DNA of 41,261 nucleotides, taken from positions 312,751 through 354,011 of the forward strand of contig BJHH01000003.1 of assembly GCA_014192065.1 (NCBI GenBank), written 5' to 3'. The stretch is from Gemmatimonadota bacterium. GTDB lineage: Bacteria > Gemmatimonadota > Gemmatimonadetes > Gemmatimonadales > Gemmatimonadaceae. Position 1 is the stretch's first letter. Every line of letters begins with the position of its first letter. The notes under the pieces were generated by a model that was not told the origin of the DNA, did no database searches, and saw only the letters and a program-made list of their open reading frames with translations. Below are positions 17,634-27,900 of this stretch, piece after piece. Position numbers and translations under genes: made by a program.

Positions 17634-17774
17634 TTAGCTCGCAGCCCCGCAGGTGAAGGCGATGGGCAGCACCAGCCACGCGACTCCCTTCAACAGGAAG
17701 GCGAGAAAGGCGACCACACCGAGGTTCCGGAGCGATCGAGGTTTTCTCGAGGTATAAACGGGGGCGGACTGCAT
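17634..17774 (-). CDS. 46-residue single-pass membrane protein
   Basis: This is a short gene between the hydrolase and glnS. It encodes 46 residues: a basic, Arg/Lys-rich N-terminus (about 1-17, including SRKPRSLRNLG) followed by one hydrophobic helix (about 19-41, including VVAFLAFLLKG). The positive-inside pattern predicts the N-terminus in the cytoplasm. Small proteins with the same RNLG-x-x-AFLAFL-x-KG layout are common in proteobacteria as unnamed proteins; I am recalling the pattern and cannot confirm homology. No strong Shine-Dalgarno sequence is visible. It is too short to be supported by codon statistics alone. Confidence 0.55.
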   Translation of the reverse strand: MQSAPVYTSRKPRSLRNLGVVAFLAFLLKGVAWLVLPIAFTCGAAS

Positions 17775-17840
17775 CAGAATGAATGAAACGCTGCGCTGGG
17801 AACAGGGTCAATCCGTAGAACTACTGAGTCGCACACAAAA

Positions 17841-17884
17841 GCTCCGCCACAGCTCCGCCACAGCTCCGCCACAGCTCCGCCACA
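17841..17884. repeat. 11-bp tandem repeat downstream of glnS
   Basis: Four exact head-to-tail copies of GCTCCGCCACA lie 39 bp beyond the glnS stop. There are no spacers, so this is a minisatellite and not a CRISPR array. It separates glnS from the 46-residue membrane-protein gene. Confidence 0.9.
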
Positions 17885-17922
17885 GGTCGGCCTCGCGTCG
17901 GCGACCAACCAACGACCCCGAC

Positions 17923-19632
17923 CTAGCCTTTGGCGATCACCTTGACCCAGCTGTCGCGCAGCGTGACCGTCCGGTTGAACACGAGCCGATCCGGCCGCGA
18001 GTCAACGGGATCGCTCATGAAATAGCCGGTGCGCTCGAACTGGTAGCGCGTACCAGCCGCGTCGGTCACCACGCCGGGCTCAATCTTGGCGCCACTGACC
18101 GTGATGAGCGACGTCGGATTCAGCGCCTTCGTGAAATCCACATCGTCGCCGCCCGCCTCGGGGTCGGGCACAGCGAAGAGCCGGTCGTACATGCGCAGCT
18201 CGCAGTCGAGCCCGCGCGCAGCGGAGACCCAGTGAATCGTCCCCTGGACCTTTCGCCCGTCGGGCGAATCACCGCCGCGAGTGGCCGGGTCGTAGGTGCA
18301 ACGGAGCTCGACGATCTCGCCCGCCGCGTCCTTGATGACTTCTTGACAGGTGATGAAATAGCCATAGCGAAGGCGCACTTCACGCCCCGGTGCGAGTCTG
18401 AAGAATTTTTTGGGCGGTGCTTCCATGAAATCATCGCGCTCGATCCAGAGCTCTCGCGAGAAGGGCACCTTGCGGGAGCCCGTCAGCGGCACATCATGCG
18501 GATAGAACGACGCGTCGAGCTCCTCGACCTCCCCTTCCGGGTAGTTCGTGAGCACGACCTTGAGCGGTTTGACCACGCACAGCACTCGGGGCACGCGCAT
18601 GTTCAGGTCGTTGCGCACCTCGTGCTCAAAAGTGGCGAGTTCGGTGCGCGCTTCCTTTCGCGCCACGCCGATGGTGCTGGCGAATGCACGAATGGCCTCT
18701 GGCGTCACGCCGCGTCGGCGCAGCCCGGCGATTGTCGGCATCCGTGGGTCGTCCCACCCGCCCACATGCCCCTCATTCACGAGCCGGAGCAGTTTACGCT
18801 TGCTGACGATGGTATAGTCGAGTTCGAGACGCGCGAACTCGGTCTGCTCGGGCGGTATATCGAAGCCCGCCTCGCGCACGAGCCACCGGTAGATGTCGTT
18901 GTTGTCCTTGAACTCGAGCGTACAGAGCGAATGGGTGATCCCCTCCATCGCATCCGACAGCCCGTGGGCGTAGTCGTAGAGCGGGTAGATGCACCACGCA
19001 TCGCCACGCCGGTAGTGCGACGCCTTGCGGATCCGGATCAGCAGCGGGTCGCGCATGATCATGTTCGGGTGCGTCATGTCGATTTTGGCGCGCAACACAT
19101 GTACGCCATCGGCGAACTCGCCCGCGCGCATGCGTCGCAACAGATCGAGGTTCTCCTCGGCACTGCGATTGCGGAACGGGCTGTCCTTGCCCGCCGACGT
19201 GACCGTGCCGCGCCCGGTGCGAATCGCCTCTTCGCTCTCGGAGTCCACGTACGCGCTGCCCTTGGTCACCAGCAGTTCGGCGAACTCATAAAGCTTCTCG
19301 AAGTAATCGCTCGCGTACCGCTCCTCCGCCCATGCGAAGCCGAGCCAGCGGACGTCTTCCTTGATCGCGTTGACGTACTTGATGTCTTCGGTGAACGGAT
19401 TCGTGTCGTCGAAGCGCAGGTTGCAACGGCCGCCGTATTCGTTCGCAATGCCGAAGTTGAGGCAGATCGACTTGGCGTGCCCGATATGGAGAAAGCCGTT
19501 GGGTTCTGGCGGAAAACGCGTCGCGATCGTACGGCCGAACCGCGCCGATGCGGCGTCCGCCGCGACCAGTTCACGGACGAAATCCTTTCGGGGGGCCTGC
19601 TCGCTCGGAGGCGTGATAACGGGCTCGTTCAT
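17923..19632 (-). CDS. glnS: glutaminyl-tRNA synthetase
   Basis: This class I aminoacyl-tRNA synthetase charges tRNA-Gln directly. The 569-residue product carries the HIGH motif in PPEPNGFLHIGHAK (41-54), the GlnRS-specific RFDDTNP segment, YDYAHGLSDAMEGITHSLCT (which separates GlnRS from GluRS), the KMSKS equivalent VSKRKLL, and the C-terminal beta-barrel anticodon-binding domains. The ATG at 19632 starts MNEPVITPP and is preceded by an AT-rich hexamer 4 nt away; a longer frame adds 27 unlikely residues. Its presence implies glutamine is charged directly and not through the GatCAB route, at least for this tRNA. Confidence 0.96.
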   Translation of the reverse strand: MNEPVITPPSEQAPRKDFVRELVAADAASARFGRTIATRFPPEPNGFLHIGHAKSICLNFGIANEYGGRCNLRFDDTNPFTEDIKYVNAIKEDVRWLGFAWAEERYASDYFEKLYEFAELLVTKGSAYVDSESEEAIRTGRGTVTSAGKDSPFRNRSAEENLDLLRRMRAGEFADGVHVLRAKIDMTHPNMIMRDPLLIRIRKASHYRRGDAWCIYPLYDYAHGLSDAMEGITHSLCTLEFKDNNDIYRWLVREAGFDIPPEQTEFARLELDYTIVSKRKLLRLVNEGHVGGWDDPRMPTIAGLRRRGVTPEAIRAFASTIGVARKEARTELATFEHEVRNDLNMRVPRVLCVVKPLKVVLTNYPEGEVEELDASFYPHDVPLTGSRKVPFSRELWIERDDFMEAPPKKFFRLAPGREVRLRYGYFITCQEVIKDAAGEIVELRCTYDPATRGGDSPDGRKVQGTIHWVSAARGLDCELRMYDRLFAVPDPEAGGDDVDFTKALNPTSLITVSGAKIEPGVVTDAAGTRYQFERTGYFMSDPVDSRPDRLVFNRTVTLRDSWVKVIAKG

Positions 19633-19717
19633 TGCTGAAATATGCCACGTTGAGCGCGTGAATACGGCGCCTAGCGCGCCGCAGATCCGAGAAGCGCGTA
19701 GGGCGCGTGGCACGACC

Positions 19718-19750
19718 TCGGTTCCGGGTCGGTTCCAGGTCGGTTCCAGG
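19718..19750. repeat. 11-bp tandem repeat between ptrB and glnS
   Basis: Three copies of TCGGTTCCAGG (the first with one difference, TCGGTTCCGGG) lie between the ptrB end at 19787 and the glnS start. No gene or terminator is visible in this 154-bp gap. Confidence 0.85.
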
Positions 19751-19786
19751 CATCATCGGCGCCAGAACGGTGCCCGGACGCGTTGC

Positions 19787-21856
19787 CTACGCAGCCCCAT
19801 GCGTCAGCATGAACGCATACCGGAAGGCCTGCTCTTTGAGGCGCTCGTAGCGGCCTGACGCGCCGCCGTGCCCCGACGCCATCTCCATCTTGAGCAGCAG
19901 CGGGTTGCTATCGGTTTTTAGCGACCGCAACTTCGCGATCCACTTGGCGGGCTCCCAGAACGCCACGCGCGGATCGTTGATGCCGCTCGTCGCGAGCATG
20001 CGCGGATACGCTTTCGCCTCGACATTGTCGTACGGCGAGTACTGGCGCATGTAGGCATAATGCTCGGCGATCATGGGATTGCCCCACTGTTCCCATTCCT
20101 GGGCCGTGAGTGGGATCGTTTCGTCGAGCATCGTATTGATCACATCCACAAAGGGTACGTCGGCCACCACGGCACGCCAGAGATCGGGGCGCATGTTGGC
20201 GATGGCACCCATCAGCAACCCGCCGGCGCTTCCGCCGTGGGCCACGATGGCCCCCTGCGTGGCGTAGCGGTGCTTCACGAGATGCTCGGCGCAGTCGATG
20301 AAATCGTAAAAGGTGTTGAGCTTCTTCATCATTTTTCCGTCATCGTACCAGGGCCGCCCCATCTCCTGCCCGCCCCGAATGTGTGCGATGGCATAGACGA
20401 ACCCGCGGTCGAGCAGTGACAGCCGCGACGATCCAAAACTGGGCTCCATCGTGTATCCGTAGGACCCGTACGCGTAGAGCAGCAACGGACGCGTCCCATC
20501 GCGAGCGAACGGCGTCTTGTACACGAGCGAGATCGGCACCAGCGCCCCATCGCGCGCCGGCGCCATCAGTCGCTCCACGGCGTATTGCGACGGATCGTAC
20601 CCGCCGAGCACCTCGTCGCGTTTGAGGAGCACCCGTGCCCGGGTCGTGATGTCGTAATCGTAGACGGAATCGGGGGTGATCAGCGAGGAGTAGGTGAAAC
20701 GCAGTAACAGCGTGTCGAACTCGGGGTTCGATCCGGGCGTGACGTCGTACGCGGCATCAGGAAACTCGATGTAGTGCGAAGCCTGTGTTGGCGCATCGGC
20801 TGCGTCTGGATCTGAGATCGTCGTATTGATAATTCGCAGACGACGGAGCCCTTCATGCCGCTCCAGCACGACCAGGTGTGAGCAAAATGCATCCACGCTC
20901 TCGACAAACACATCCGGGCGGTGCGCGAGCCACTCGGTCCATTGATCGGGCGCCGAGACCGGCGCGCGCATCACCTTGAAGTTCCTAGCGCCATCGCGAT
21001 TGGTCACGATGTAGAGCCAGTCGGCGCCGGGCGTGACGTCGTACTCGACGTCGGCTTGGCGTGGCCGCACAAGTTGCGCCTCGGCAGCGGGCTGGTGGGC
21101 GTCGAGCAGCCACGTTTCACCGCTCGTGAAACTGCCGCTCACGAGATGGATAAACATCCCGTTCCTCGCTCGTCCGACGCCGACGTTGTAGCGCGGGTCG
21201 TCGTCGCGGTACACCGACACGTCGGTGGCACGCTCGGCCCGAAGTGCGTGGCGCCACACTTCATTACTCCGATGCGCCGCATCGGTGGTGGTATAGAACA
21301 GCGTGCGATTGTCGCTCGCCCAGGCGAGGCCAAACCCGATCTTCTCGATGCGGTCGGGGAGCCAGTCGCGGGTTTCGAGGTCGAGGACCTGGAGCGCGAA
21401 GTCCTCGTAGCCTGAGGTATCCACGAGCAACGCGAGGTGGCGGTGATCGGGGCTCACGGCGAGCCCGCCGAGCTGGTAGTAGTCGTGACCCTTCGCAGCC
21501 TCGTTCTGGTCGAAGTACACCTGCTCGGGAGCGTCGGGCGAGCCCTTTCGCCGGCAGAACATCGGATAGGCCTTCCCCTGCTCGGTGCGCGAGTAGTAGT
21601 ACCAGTCACCGCGCTGCACCGGCGGCCGCGAGTCGTCCTCCTTGATCCTCGCCAGCATCTCGTCGTAGAGCTCGGCCTGTAGCGTTTCTGTGGGCTGCAT
21701 CACTGCGTTGGTGTACGCGTTCTCGGCCTCGAGATAGGCGATCACGTTCGGATCTGTTTTGTCGCGCAGCCAGGCGTAATCGTCGGACCGTGTTTCGCCG
21801 TGGAGGAGGGCGACGGTTGGGATCTTTCGTGCTACTGGGGGAGTGGGATCTCGCAT
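19787..21856 (-). CDS. ptrB: oligopeptidase B (S9 family)
   Basis: This is a 689-residue prolyl-oligopeptidase-family serine peptidase. It cleaves short peptides after basic residues in oligopeptidase B homologues. The N-terminus DDYAWLRD is family-typical. A seven-bladed propeller covers about residues 75-420 and the catalytic alpha/beta hydrolase domain follows. The nucleophile is Ser543 in HGGSAGGLLMG, the acid is Asp628 in GINDPRV, and the histidine is His663 in ASGHGG. IRGGQEMGRPWYDDGK matches the conserved oligopeptidase B segment. The ATG at 21856 avoids a 24-codon upstream extension. TAACTT lies 7 nt before it. No signal peptide is seen, so the enzyme is cytoplasmic. Confidence 0.94.
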   Translation of the reverse strand: MRDPTPPVARKIPTVALLHGETRSDDYAWLRDKTDPNVIAYLEAENAYTNAVMQPTETLQAELYDEMLARIKEDDSRPPVQRGDWYYYSRTEQGKAYPMFCRRKGSPDAPEQVYFDQNEAAKGHDYYQLGGLAVSPDHRHLALLVDTSGYEDFALQVLDLETRDWLPDRIEKIGFGLAWASDNRTLFYTTTDAAHRSNEVWRHALRAERATDVSVYRDDDPRYNVGVGRARNGMFIHLVSGSFTSGETWLLDAHQPAAEAQLVRPRQADVEYDVTPGADWLYIVTNRDGARNFKVMRAPVSAPDQWTEWLAHRPDVFVESVDAFCSHLVVLERHEGLRRLRIINTTISDPDAADAPTQASHYIEFPDAAYDVTPGSNPEFDTLLLRFTYSSLITPDSVYDYDITTRARVLLKRDEVLGGYDPSQYAVERLMAPARDGALVPISLVYKTPFARDGTRPLLLYAYGSYGYTMEPSFGSSRLSLLDRGFVYAIAHIRGGQEMGRPWYDDGKMMKKLNTFYDFIDCAEHLVKHRYATQGAIVAHGGSAGGLLMGAIANMRPDLWRAVVADVPFVDVINTMLDETIPLTAQEWEQWGNPMIAEHYAYMRQYSPYDNVEAKAYPRMLATSGINDPRVAFWEPAKWIAKLRSLKTDSNPLLLKMEMASGHGGASGRYERLKEQAFRYAFMLTHGAA

Positions 21857-21863
21857 AGCGCTG

Positions 21864-21869
21864 AAGTTA
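21864..21869 (-). promoter_or_regulatory. putative -10 hexamer of ptrB
   Basis: TAACTT on the minus strand ends 7 nt before the ptrB ATG. The 88-bp divergent gap with the DUF4442 gene holds both promoters. Confidence 0.35.
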
Positions 21870-21944
21870 ACCACTCCACTCAGCTGGCTACTCGGTGTGG
21901 ACAGTGCCGCGGCGGAACCACAAGCCATTCGTTACGCTTAGAGT

Positions 21945-22427
21945 ATGTCCGCACCGCGACGCACCGCAGGCGAACGACTGCTCTCCGCGTGGCGGGCGCT
22001 CTCCGGGCTGCCCGGCGGACGGTTGCTGTTCACCTGCCTCGTGCGGTTGATGATTCCCTACACCGGCTCCGTCTGGCCGCGTGTCGAGGTGCTGGAGCCC
22101 GGCCACGCGAAGATCTCGATCCGCCAGCGCCGACGGCTGGAGCAGCACCTGGGCTCGATCCACGCTATGGCCCTCGCCAACGTAGCCGAGTTCGCAAGCG
22201 GCGCCGCGATGAGCACCGCCATCCCGGCTGGGTATCGCGGCATCGTCACCAAGATGCAGATCGAGTACTTCAAGAAGGCGCGCGGCACCGTGACCGCCGA
22301 AGCGTGGGCCACTCTGCCCGATCTGTCCGTTGAGGCCGAACACGAATTCGTCTCCGCTGTTCGCGACGAGGCCGGCGACGTCGTGGCGTCAGCGGTCGTG
22401 ACGTGGCGACTTGGGCCGATGCAATGA
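21945..22427 (+). CDS. DUF4442 hotdog-fold protein
   Basis: This is a 160-residue protein resembling the DUF4442 family of hotdog-fold, thioesterase-like proteins. Typical features are LIPYTGS-like text at residues 36-42 (MIPYTGS), the pattern QRRRLEQHLGSIHAMALANV around 61-80 (conserved N/H-x-x-GS-x-H-A-x-A-x-x-N), and VTKMQIEYFKKARG after it. It is expected to be cytoplasmic and may act on acyl-CoA or acyl-ACP. The ATG at 21945 is 12 nt after a TTACGCTT-type AT-rich motif. The stop codon overlaps the next gene as ATGA, so the pair is probably functionally linked. Confidence 0.82.
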   Translation: MSAPRRTAGERLLSAWRALSGLPGGRLLFTCLVRLMIPYTGSVWPRVEVLEPGHAKISIRQRRRLEQHLGSIHAMALANVAEFASGAAMSTAIPAGYRGIVTKMQIEYFKKARGTVTAEAWATLPDLSVEAEHEFVSAVRDEAGDVVASAVVTWRLGPMQ

Positions 22428-23413
22428 ACCCGTCACAGGCTTTCTGTGATCGGCTCGGCGTCGCCCATCCGATCATCGGCGGCCCGATGTATCCGTGCAG
22501 CAACCCCGAACTCGTCGCGGCGGTCTCGGCGGCCGGCGGAATCGGCGTCCTGCAGCCGGTGTCGCTCACATACGTCCACGGGCACGAGTACCGGGCCGGG
22601 CTGCGTTACATCAAGCAGCTGACCGACCAGCCGATCGGATTCAACGCGCTCATTGAGCAATCGTCGCGTGCGTACCACCAACGGATGGTCCGTTGGGTGG
22701 AGATCGCCCTTGAAGAAGGCGTGCGATTCTTCGTCACGTCGCTCGGCAAGCCGCGCTGGGTGGTGGACCGCGTGCATGCGGCCGGCGGCGTCGTATACCA
22801 CGACGTCGTGGACGCCCGATGGGCGGCGAAAGCCATTGACGGTGGCGTGGACGGCCTCATTGCCGTGAATAGCCGCGCCGGCGGGCACGCAGGACCGCAG
22901 ACGCCAGAGGCCTTGATCGATTCACTCGCCCCGTTCGGGATTCCCATTGTTGCGGCCGGTGGCGTGGGCACGCCTGAAGAGTTCGTGCACCTACTGGGAC
23001 TCGGCTACGCCGCCGTGCAGCTTGGTACGCGCTTCATCGCGACCACGGAATGCAAAACCAGTCAGGCATACAAGCAGGCCATCATCGACTCGGGCGAGGA
23101 CGACATCGTCCTCACCGAACGCCTGACCGGCGTCCCGGTGGCAGTGATCAACAACGAGTGGGTGCAACGCACCGGCACGCGCGCGGGCCCGTTCGCACGC
23201 TGGATGCTGCGCGGCGCCAAGCGAAAGCATTGGATGCGGATGATCTACGCCCTCAAGGCTGGGATCGCACTGAAGTCGAGCCTCAACAACGAACGGAAGG
23301 CGGAGTACTGGCAAGCTGGGAAGTCGGTGGCGGGAATCCACGACATCCGGCCAGCGGGCGACATCGTGCGCGAATACGCCGCCGCATGGCAGGCAGCGCA
23401 GAGCAGCGGCTAA
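22424..23413 (+). CDS. nitronate monooxygenase-family flavoprotein
   Basis: This is a 329-residue FMN-binding TIM-barrel protein of the 2-nitropropane dioxygenase/nitronate monooxygenase family. Typical segments are HPIIGGPMYPCSNPELVAAV near the N-terminus, SAAGGIGVLQP, NSRAGGHAGPQTPE (phosphate-binding loop), IVAAGGVGTPEE and GAAVQLGTRFIAT-like text (YAAVQLGTRF). The conserved catalytic His corresponds to GGHAG. Start 22424 overlaps the DUF4442 stop as ATGA and removes seven residues of a longer frame. The family also includes enoyl-reductase-like and other flavin oxidoreductases, so the substrate is open. A perfect-stem terminator follows. Confidence 0.85.
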   Translation: MNPSQAFCDRLGVAHPIIGGPMYPCSNPELVAAVSAAGGIGVLQPVSLTYVHGHEYRAGLRYIKQLTDQPIGFNALIEQSSRAYHQRMVRWVEIALEEGVRFFVTSLGKPRWVVDRVHAAGGVVYHDVVDARWAAKAIDGGVDGLIAVNSRAGGHAGPQTPEALIDSLAPFGIPIVAAGGVGTPEEFVHLLGLGYAAVQLGTRFIATTECKTSQAYKQAIIDSGEDDIVLTERLTGVPVAVINNEWVQRTGTRAGPFARWMLRGAKRKHWMRMIYALKAGIALKSSLNNERKAEYWQAGKSVAGIHDIRPAGDIVREYAAAWQAAQSSG

Positions 23414-23438
23414 CCGCGGACTCGCAGCGTAGCGCACG

Positions 23439-23474
23439 AAACGGGCGGTCCGGAGTGATCCGGACCGCCCGTTT
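23439..23474. terminator. bidirectional intrinsic terminator between convergent units
   Basis: AAACGGGCGGTCCGG (23439-23453) and CCGGACCGCCCGTTT (23460-23474) form a perfect 15-bp stem with a 6-nt loop AGTGAT. The ends give three T on each strand. It lies between the nitronate monooxygenase-like gene and the convergent susD, so it can serve both. Confidence 0.85.
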
Positions 23475-23494
23475 GCCTGCTGTCACGCTTCGGC

Positions 23495-24889
23495 TTACGC
23501 CTTACGGTCTGTGCAACCCTTGAAGTTCGGGTTGTTGTACTCATCCGTTGTTACAGGGAAGTTCACATCCGAGAGATACGGCGTACCCGACTTGAAGAAA
23601 ATGCCCGTCGGGAACACCTGGTCCTGCGTGCGGCCGTACTGCCGCACCATGCGACGCAGGTCATTGAGCCGGAAACCGCGGCTGAACTGCCAGAGCGCCT
23701 TCTCACGGAAAAACAGCGTCACGGCTTCGGCCTGCGTGGCCGGAGCGGCGAGCGCAGGCAGCACGGCTGTGGTGTAGCTCGGCGAGAGCTTCTGCGTTGC
23801 CGCGCGAAGGGCATTGAGGATCGTCGTCACCCCCGCGATGTCCTGGGCCTGCAGGCGCGCTTCGGCTTCGATCAGGCGGGCATCGACGCCGCTGGCGAGG
23901 TACGCCGCGTCGCTGCGGGCGTACCAGCTCATGGTCACCAAGTTCGTCGTGCCGTCGAACCCGCGCCCAGCGGCCGACGTGCCTAGGGTCGACCCGACCG
24001 TGCGAACGCGTGTGTCGCCGAGTGACGCAAACGGAATCGCATTCGCGATGCGACCCGCCCCGTCGACGCTGTCACCAACCGTCCAGCGCTTGGCACTCGT
24101 ATTGAGCGACCAGACCTGATTGTCGCCCGTGGTGAGCGAGTAGGTCATGAGCGGCTCCACATACGATGTGGGAATACCACTCACCAGCGCCGCAGCCGCG
24201 GCGAACTGGCCGAGGTCGATGAGCGCGCGGGCCTTATGGACTTTCACCAGGTTTGCGAGCACAATCGCGCTCGCGTCCGTCGCCGGCAACGCATTCTGCG
24301 CCGCCGAGTCAAAGTGCGCGACGGCCAAGGCCAATACCTGAGCATTCGACAGCGCCGGTCCATAGATCGGCTCGCCAGTCGAACCGTCGCCGAGCGGCGT
24401 GCCGTTGCAGAAGTTTTCTGCAAGCATCAACTCGGCGAGTCCCATCGAGAAGTACATCTGCCCGATGCCCCAAGCTGGCGCCGGCTTGTACTGTTTCAGC
24501 GCATTGATCGCCTCGCGAGCCGACGTTCGGACGCGCGGCAACGCCTTCCACATGCCCTGCACATTGCCGTTCGACTCTTGGATACTGCGCTGGTCAGTCT
24601 CGTTTCGCTGCGAGAAGGTATCGCTCGACTTCCACTCGTCAACGAGGAGTCCGCCAAGCATCCAGACACCTTCGCCGCCTGCGGTGATGCCGCGGACACG
24701 GGAGAGCGTTCCTACCCGAAGTGCGTCTGCCGCCTCGGGTGAGGTGATGGTTGCCGGCATAATCAGGTCAGGATCGACAGCATCGAGCAGGTTACCACGC
24801 AGCTGTTCGCATCCCGGCGTGAAGGCAAGGAGGACGGCGGACAGGGTCAGCGCGGTTGCCCGACCCATGCGATTTTTTGAAATAGTCAT
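23495..24889 (-). CDS. SusD/RagB-family nutrient-binding lipoprotein
   Basis: This is a 464-residue outer-surface lipoprotein that caps a SusC-type transporter and binds the substrate. The signal peptide ends in the lipobox FTPGC (Cys27). The early segment LLDAVDPDLI and the helical TPR-like architecture fit the family, as does the C-terminal part with RGFRLNDLRRMVRQYGR (matching the usual R-x-x-DLRRW motif) and VFPTGIFFKSGTPYLSDVN. It follows susC with a 21-bp gap. No glycan-degrading enzyme is adjacent, so the ligand is unknown; peptides are as likely as glycans given the peptidases nearby. Confidence 0.88.
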   Translation of the reverse strand: MTISKNRMGRATALTLSAVLLAFTPGCEQLRGNLLDAVDPDLIMPATITSPEAADALRVGTLSRVRGITAGGEGVWMLGGLLVDEWKSSDTFSQRNETDQRSIQESNGNVQGMWKALPRVRTSAREAINALKQYKPAPAWGIGQMYFSMGLAELMLAENFCNGTPLGDGSTGEPIYGPALSNAQVLALAVAHFDSAAQNALPATDASAIVLANLVKVHKARALIDLGQFAAAAALVSGIPTSYVEPLMTYSLTTGDNQVWSLNTSAKRWTVGDSVDGAGRIANAIPFASLGDTRVRTVGSTLGTSAAGRGFDGTTNLVTMSWYARSDAAYLASGVDARLIEAEARLQAQDIAGVTTILNALRAATQKLSPSYTTAVLPALAAPATQAEAVTLFFREKALWQFSRGFRLNDLRRMVRQYGRTQDQVFPTGIFFKSGTPYLSDVNFPVTTDEYNNPNFKGCTDRKA

Positions 24890-24910
24890 CGGTATGGTCT
24901 CGGTCGGGGA

Positions 24911-27900
24911 TTAGTAGCGGAGATTGACGCGAAGCGTGACATACCGCGGCGGGCCGGCTGTCAGCAGCGTCTGCTGCGTGTCGCCCTGACCATAGTTGGC
25001 TTCGGGATCGACACCGGTGTAGGCCGTCCAGACCTTGATGTTGCGGACGGCGACGTTGACGTTCGCCGCGGACGCGAAGAACAGGGTACGGGCGATGCGA
25101 TCCGGCAGGTTGTACACCGCCGACAATTCGCGTAGGCGCCAGAACTGCAGCGTCTCCATAAAGCCCCACGCCGTGTTCAGCAGTCCCTGATCACGATAGG
25201 CCAGCGCCCGTGCCTGGTTGGCCAGTGACGGCTTCAGGCTCGAGATGTACGGGCAGGACACCGCCTGCTGGCAGAGGAATCCTTCCTCGTTATTGAAGAG
25301 GCTCGAGCCGCTCTTGAAGTCGGCCAGCGCTGTGATGCGGAGGCGGCGTCCAAACAGTTCGAAACCGTTCGTGATCGAGATTTCGTCCCGTGGCTGCGAA
25401 TAGCCCTTCGGGCGCCAGGTCGTATCAACGACGACGTCCGTTGAAACGAGCATGCCGTCGTTGTTCGGATCGGTGTAGCTGAACGGGCGTGACCAGTAGC
25501 TGTAGATCGGCAACCCACTACGTTGCTGCACCGTCGTATTGACACCGATGGTCGGGATCGTATCGCCATTGGGCTTCTTACCGAGCGTGACGATCTTGTT
25601 GGCGTTCTTCGACGCGGACACGGTGAGGTCCCATCCGAAGTTCCGCGAGTCCAGGATCTGCGCGTTGACCAAGAACTCGACGCCGGTGTTCTGCGTGGCA
25701 CCGAGGTTCATCAGAATGCTCGAGGCTGCCGTGCCCGCCGAACCAGCGAGTGGCAAGTTGAAGAGCTGGTCTGAGTTCAGCTTGTTGTAGTACGTGAAGT
25801 CGAAGTTGACGCGGCTGTCCCACAGCTTCGCCTCGAAGCCACCTTCAAATTCCCGCGTACGCTCCGGCCTGATTTCGGAGTTGCCGAGCGCACTGGAGAG
25901 CAGTCCGCTGAGGTCCGTGCCCCCGATGCTCGTCGCCGTCGTCGAAAAAGTGCGGAGCGCGTCGTTCGGGCCTGGCTGCTGGCCGGCAAACCCGTATGCC
26001 GTGCGCAACCGCAGGGTGTTGAGGAGCGGAATATTCTTCGGGAACCACTCTTCATCAGACATCATCCACGACGCCGATGCCTTCGGATAATACACGCGCT
26101 GGAAATTGCGTCCAAAGGCGCTGTTCTGATCCGTGCGGACACCGGCCGTCAGCCAGAGCCGGTCATAGAGCGAGATGGCTTCCTCGGCAAACAGACCGAG
26201 CGTATTCGCCATCGTCGTGCCCTGACTCACGTTTGGCGTCGTCGCCTGTCCGGCGTTCTGGGCGCCCGGTGGCAGGATCGAGCCACCTGCGGAATTCGTA
26301 TAGTTATTGAAGTTCACGTACTGCGTGCCAACCGTGGTCTTCGTATTGAGCCACGCGAAAGGCACCCAAGTGGCCGTCGCGTTGAGGTTTGCCGACATGT
26401 TGCGTGTACTGCCGCGCGCGTCGGTCACCGTACCCTGGCGCTGCGTACCAAAGTCCGGACCCTCGGCAAATTTCTGGAGCCCGTAGTCCGTACGACTGGT
26501 GAGATCCACGCCAAAATCGCCTCGGGCCGCGAGCCAGTTCCGAGGGCGCCAGTTGATGTTGGTGCCCACGATCATGCGCTGAATGCCCTGCGTCGCGAGA
26601 CGCTGGTAGATCTCGCCCGGCGTGAAGCTGGCATAACCCATCAGCGGCTGGCCAAGCGAGCCGACACCCGTGTAACCCGGGCCGGCGCCAGTGAAGCCTG
26701 GGCCGATCATACCATTGTACCAGAAGCTGTTGACATTGTTGTCGACCTGCGGCAGCCGCTGCTCGAGGCGTGTGAACATGCTGGTCACGCCCACATCGAG
26801 ATTCTGCGACAGCGCGGCGTTCACGTTCGTCCGGAACGACGCCTGCTCCAGCTGGCTGGGGCGCTTGAGATGGTCGTCAAGCGGCACCTTCAGCGAGTCA
26901 AAGCGCGCGCGATTGAAGTCCGGTAGGCCGAATGGTCCGACTTCCTTCTGGACGTCGAACGACATGAAGTAGCGAGCGACTTCCGTGCCGCCGTTGACCT
27001 GCAGCCCCATCTGGTCGCGCTGCCCGGGCTTGAGCGGCGTAAGGTCGGGGCGGTTGTACACGTTGAGCGACGTAGCGCTGTCGACGACGCAGGTCCCGGC
27101 CGCGACTTCGCGGAGGAAGCAACGACGCTGGACCGTGGCGCCCACCGACTTGCCGAGGATGGCGTGCTGCGTCGGGTACTCGTTCGGATCGGAGATCACG
27201 CCGTGCTCGACAAAGGTGTTCCAGTTCGTGCGGCCCGCGCGACCACGCTTGGTGGTGATCACGACGACGCCGTTCGCGGCGTCCGTGCCGTAGAGCGACG
27301 CAGCTGACGGGCCCTTCACGATTTCGATGTTCTCGATTTCGCTCGGGTTGATGTCGTTCACGCGGCTCGGCGCCGTACCACCCACGCCAATGCCACCCGC
27401 CGACGTGCTCGTCATGCGGATGCCGTCGATGATGTAGATCGGGTCGTTGGAGAGTGAAATCGAACTCGTGCCGCGAATACGCACGCGGCTACCACCGCCC
27501 GTCATGTTGGCCGGAAGCACCTGCACACCCGGGGCCTTCGCGACGAGCAGGTCGCCCATGTTCTTGATCGGCGACTCCCCCATCTTCTTCGAGACGTCAA
27601 CCGTGGCAACCGTGTGCCCCAGTTCGACACGGCGCTGTTCGCCCGTCGCCGTGGTCACGACTTCCTGGAGCTTCACAATCGCCGCGACCATCGCGAACTC
27701 GACCGTGGCGGTCTGTCCGGTGATCACTGTAATTGGTTTTTTCTGTGGCGTGTAGCCGACGCGGAAGGCGCGAACCTCGCGCGCGCCAGCCGGCACATTG
27801 CGCAGCGTGAAGCGGCCATCCGCGTTGGTCATCGTCACGATCGACGTGCCTTCGAGGAGAACCTGGACGTCGCCGATGGGCTGCTGGCCCTCCGCAACGA

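Noticed and set aside
17841-17884. Possible CRISPR array
   Set aside because: The 11-bp units are contiguous without spacers and no cas genes are present.
17779-19638. 619-codon open frame on the plus strand
   Set aside because: It is antisense to glnS, whose motifs are unambiguous. Its composition is that of a reverse shadow.
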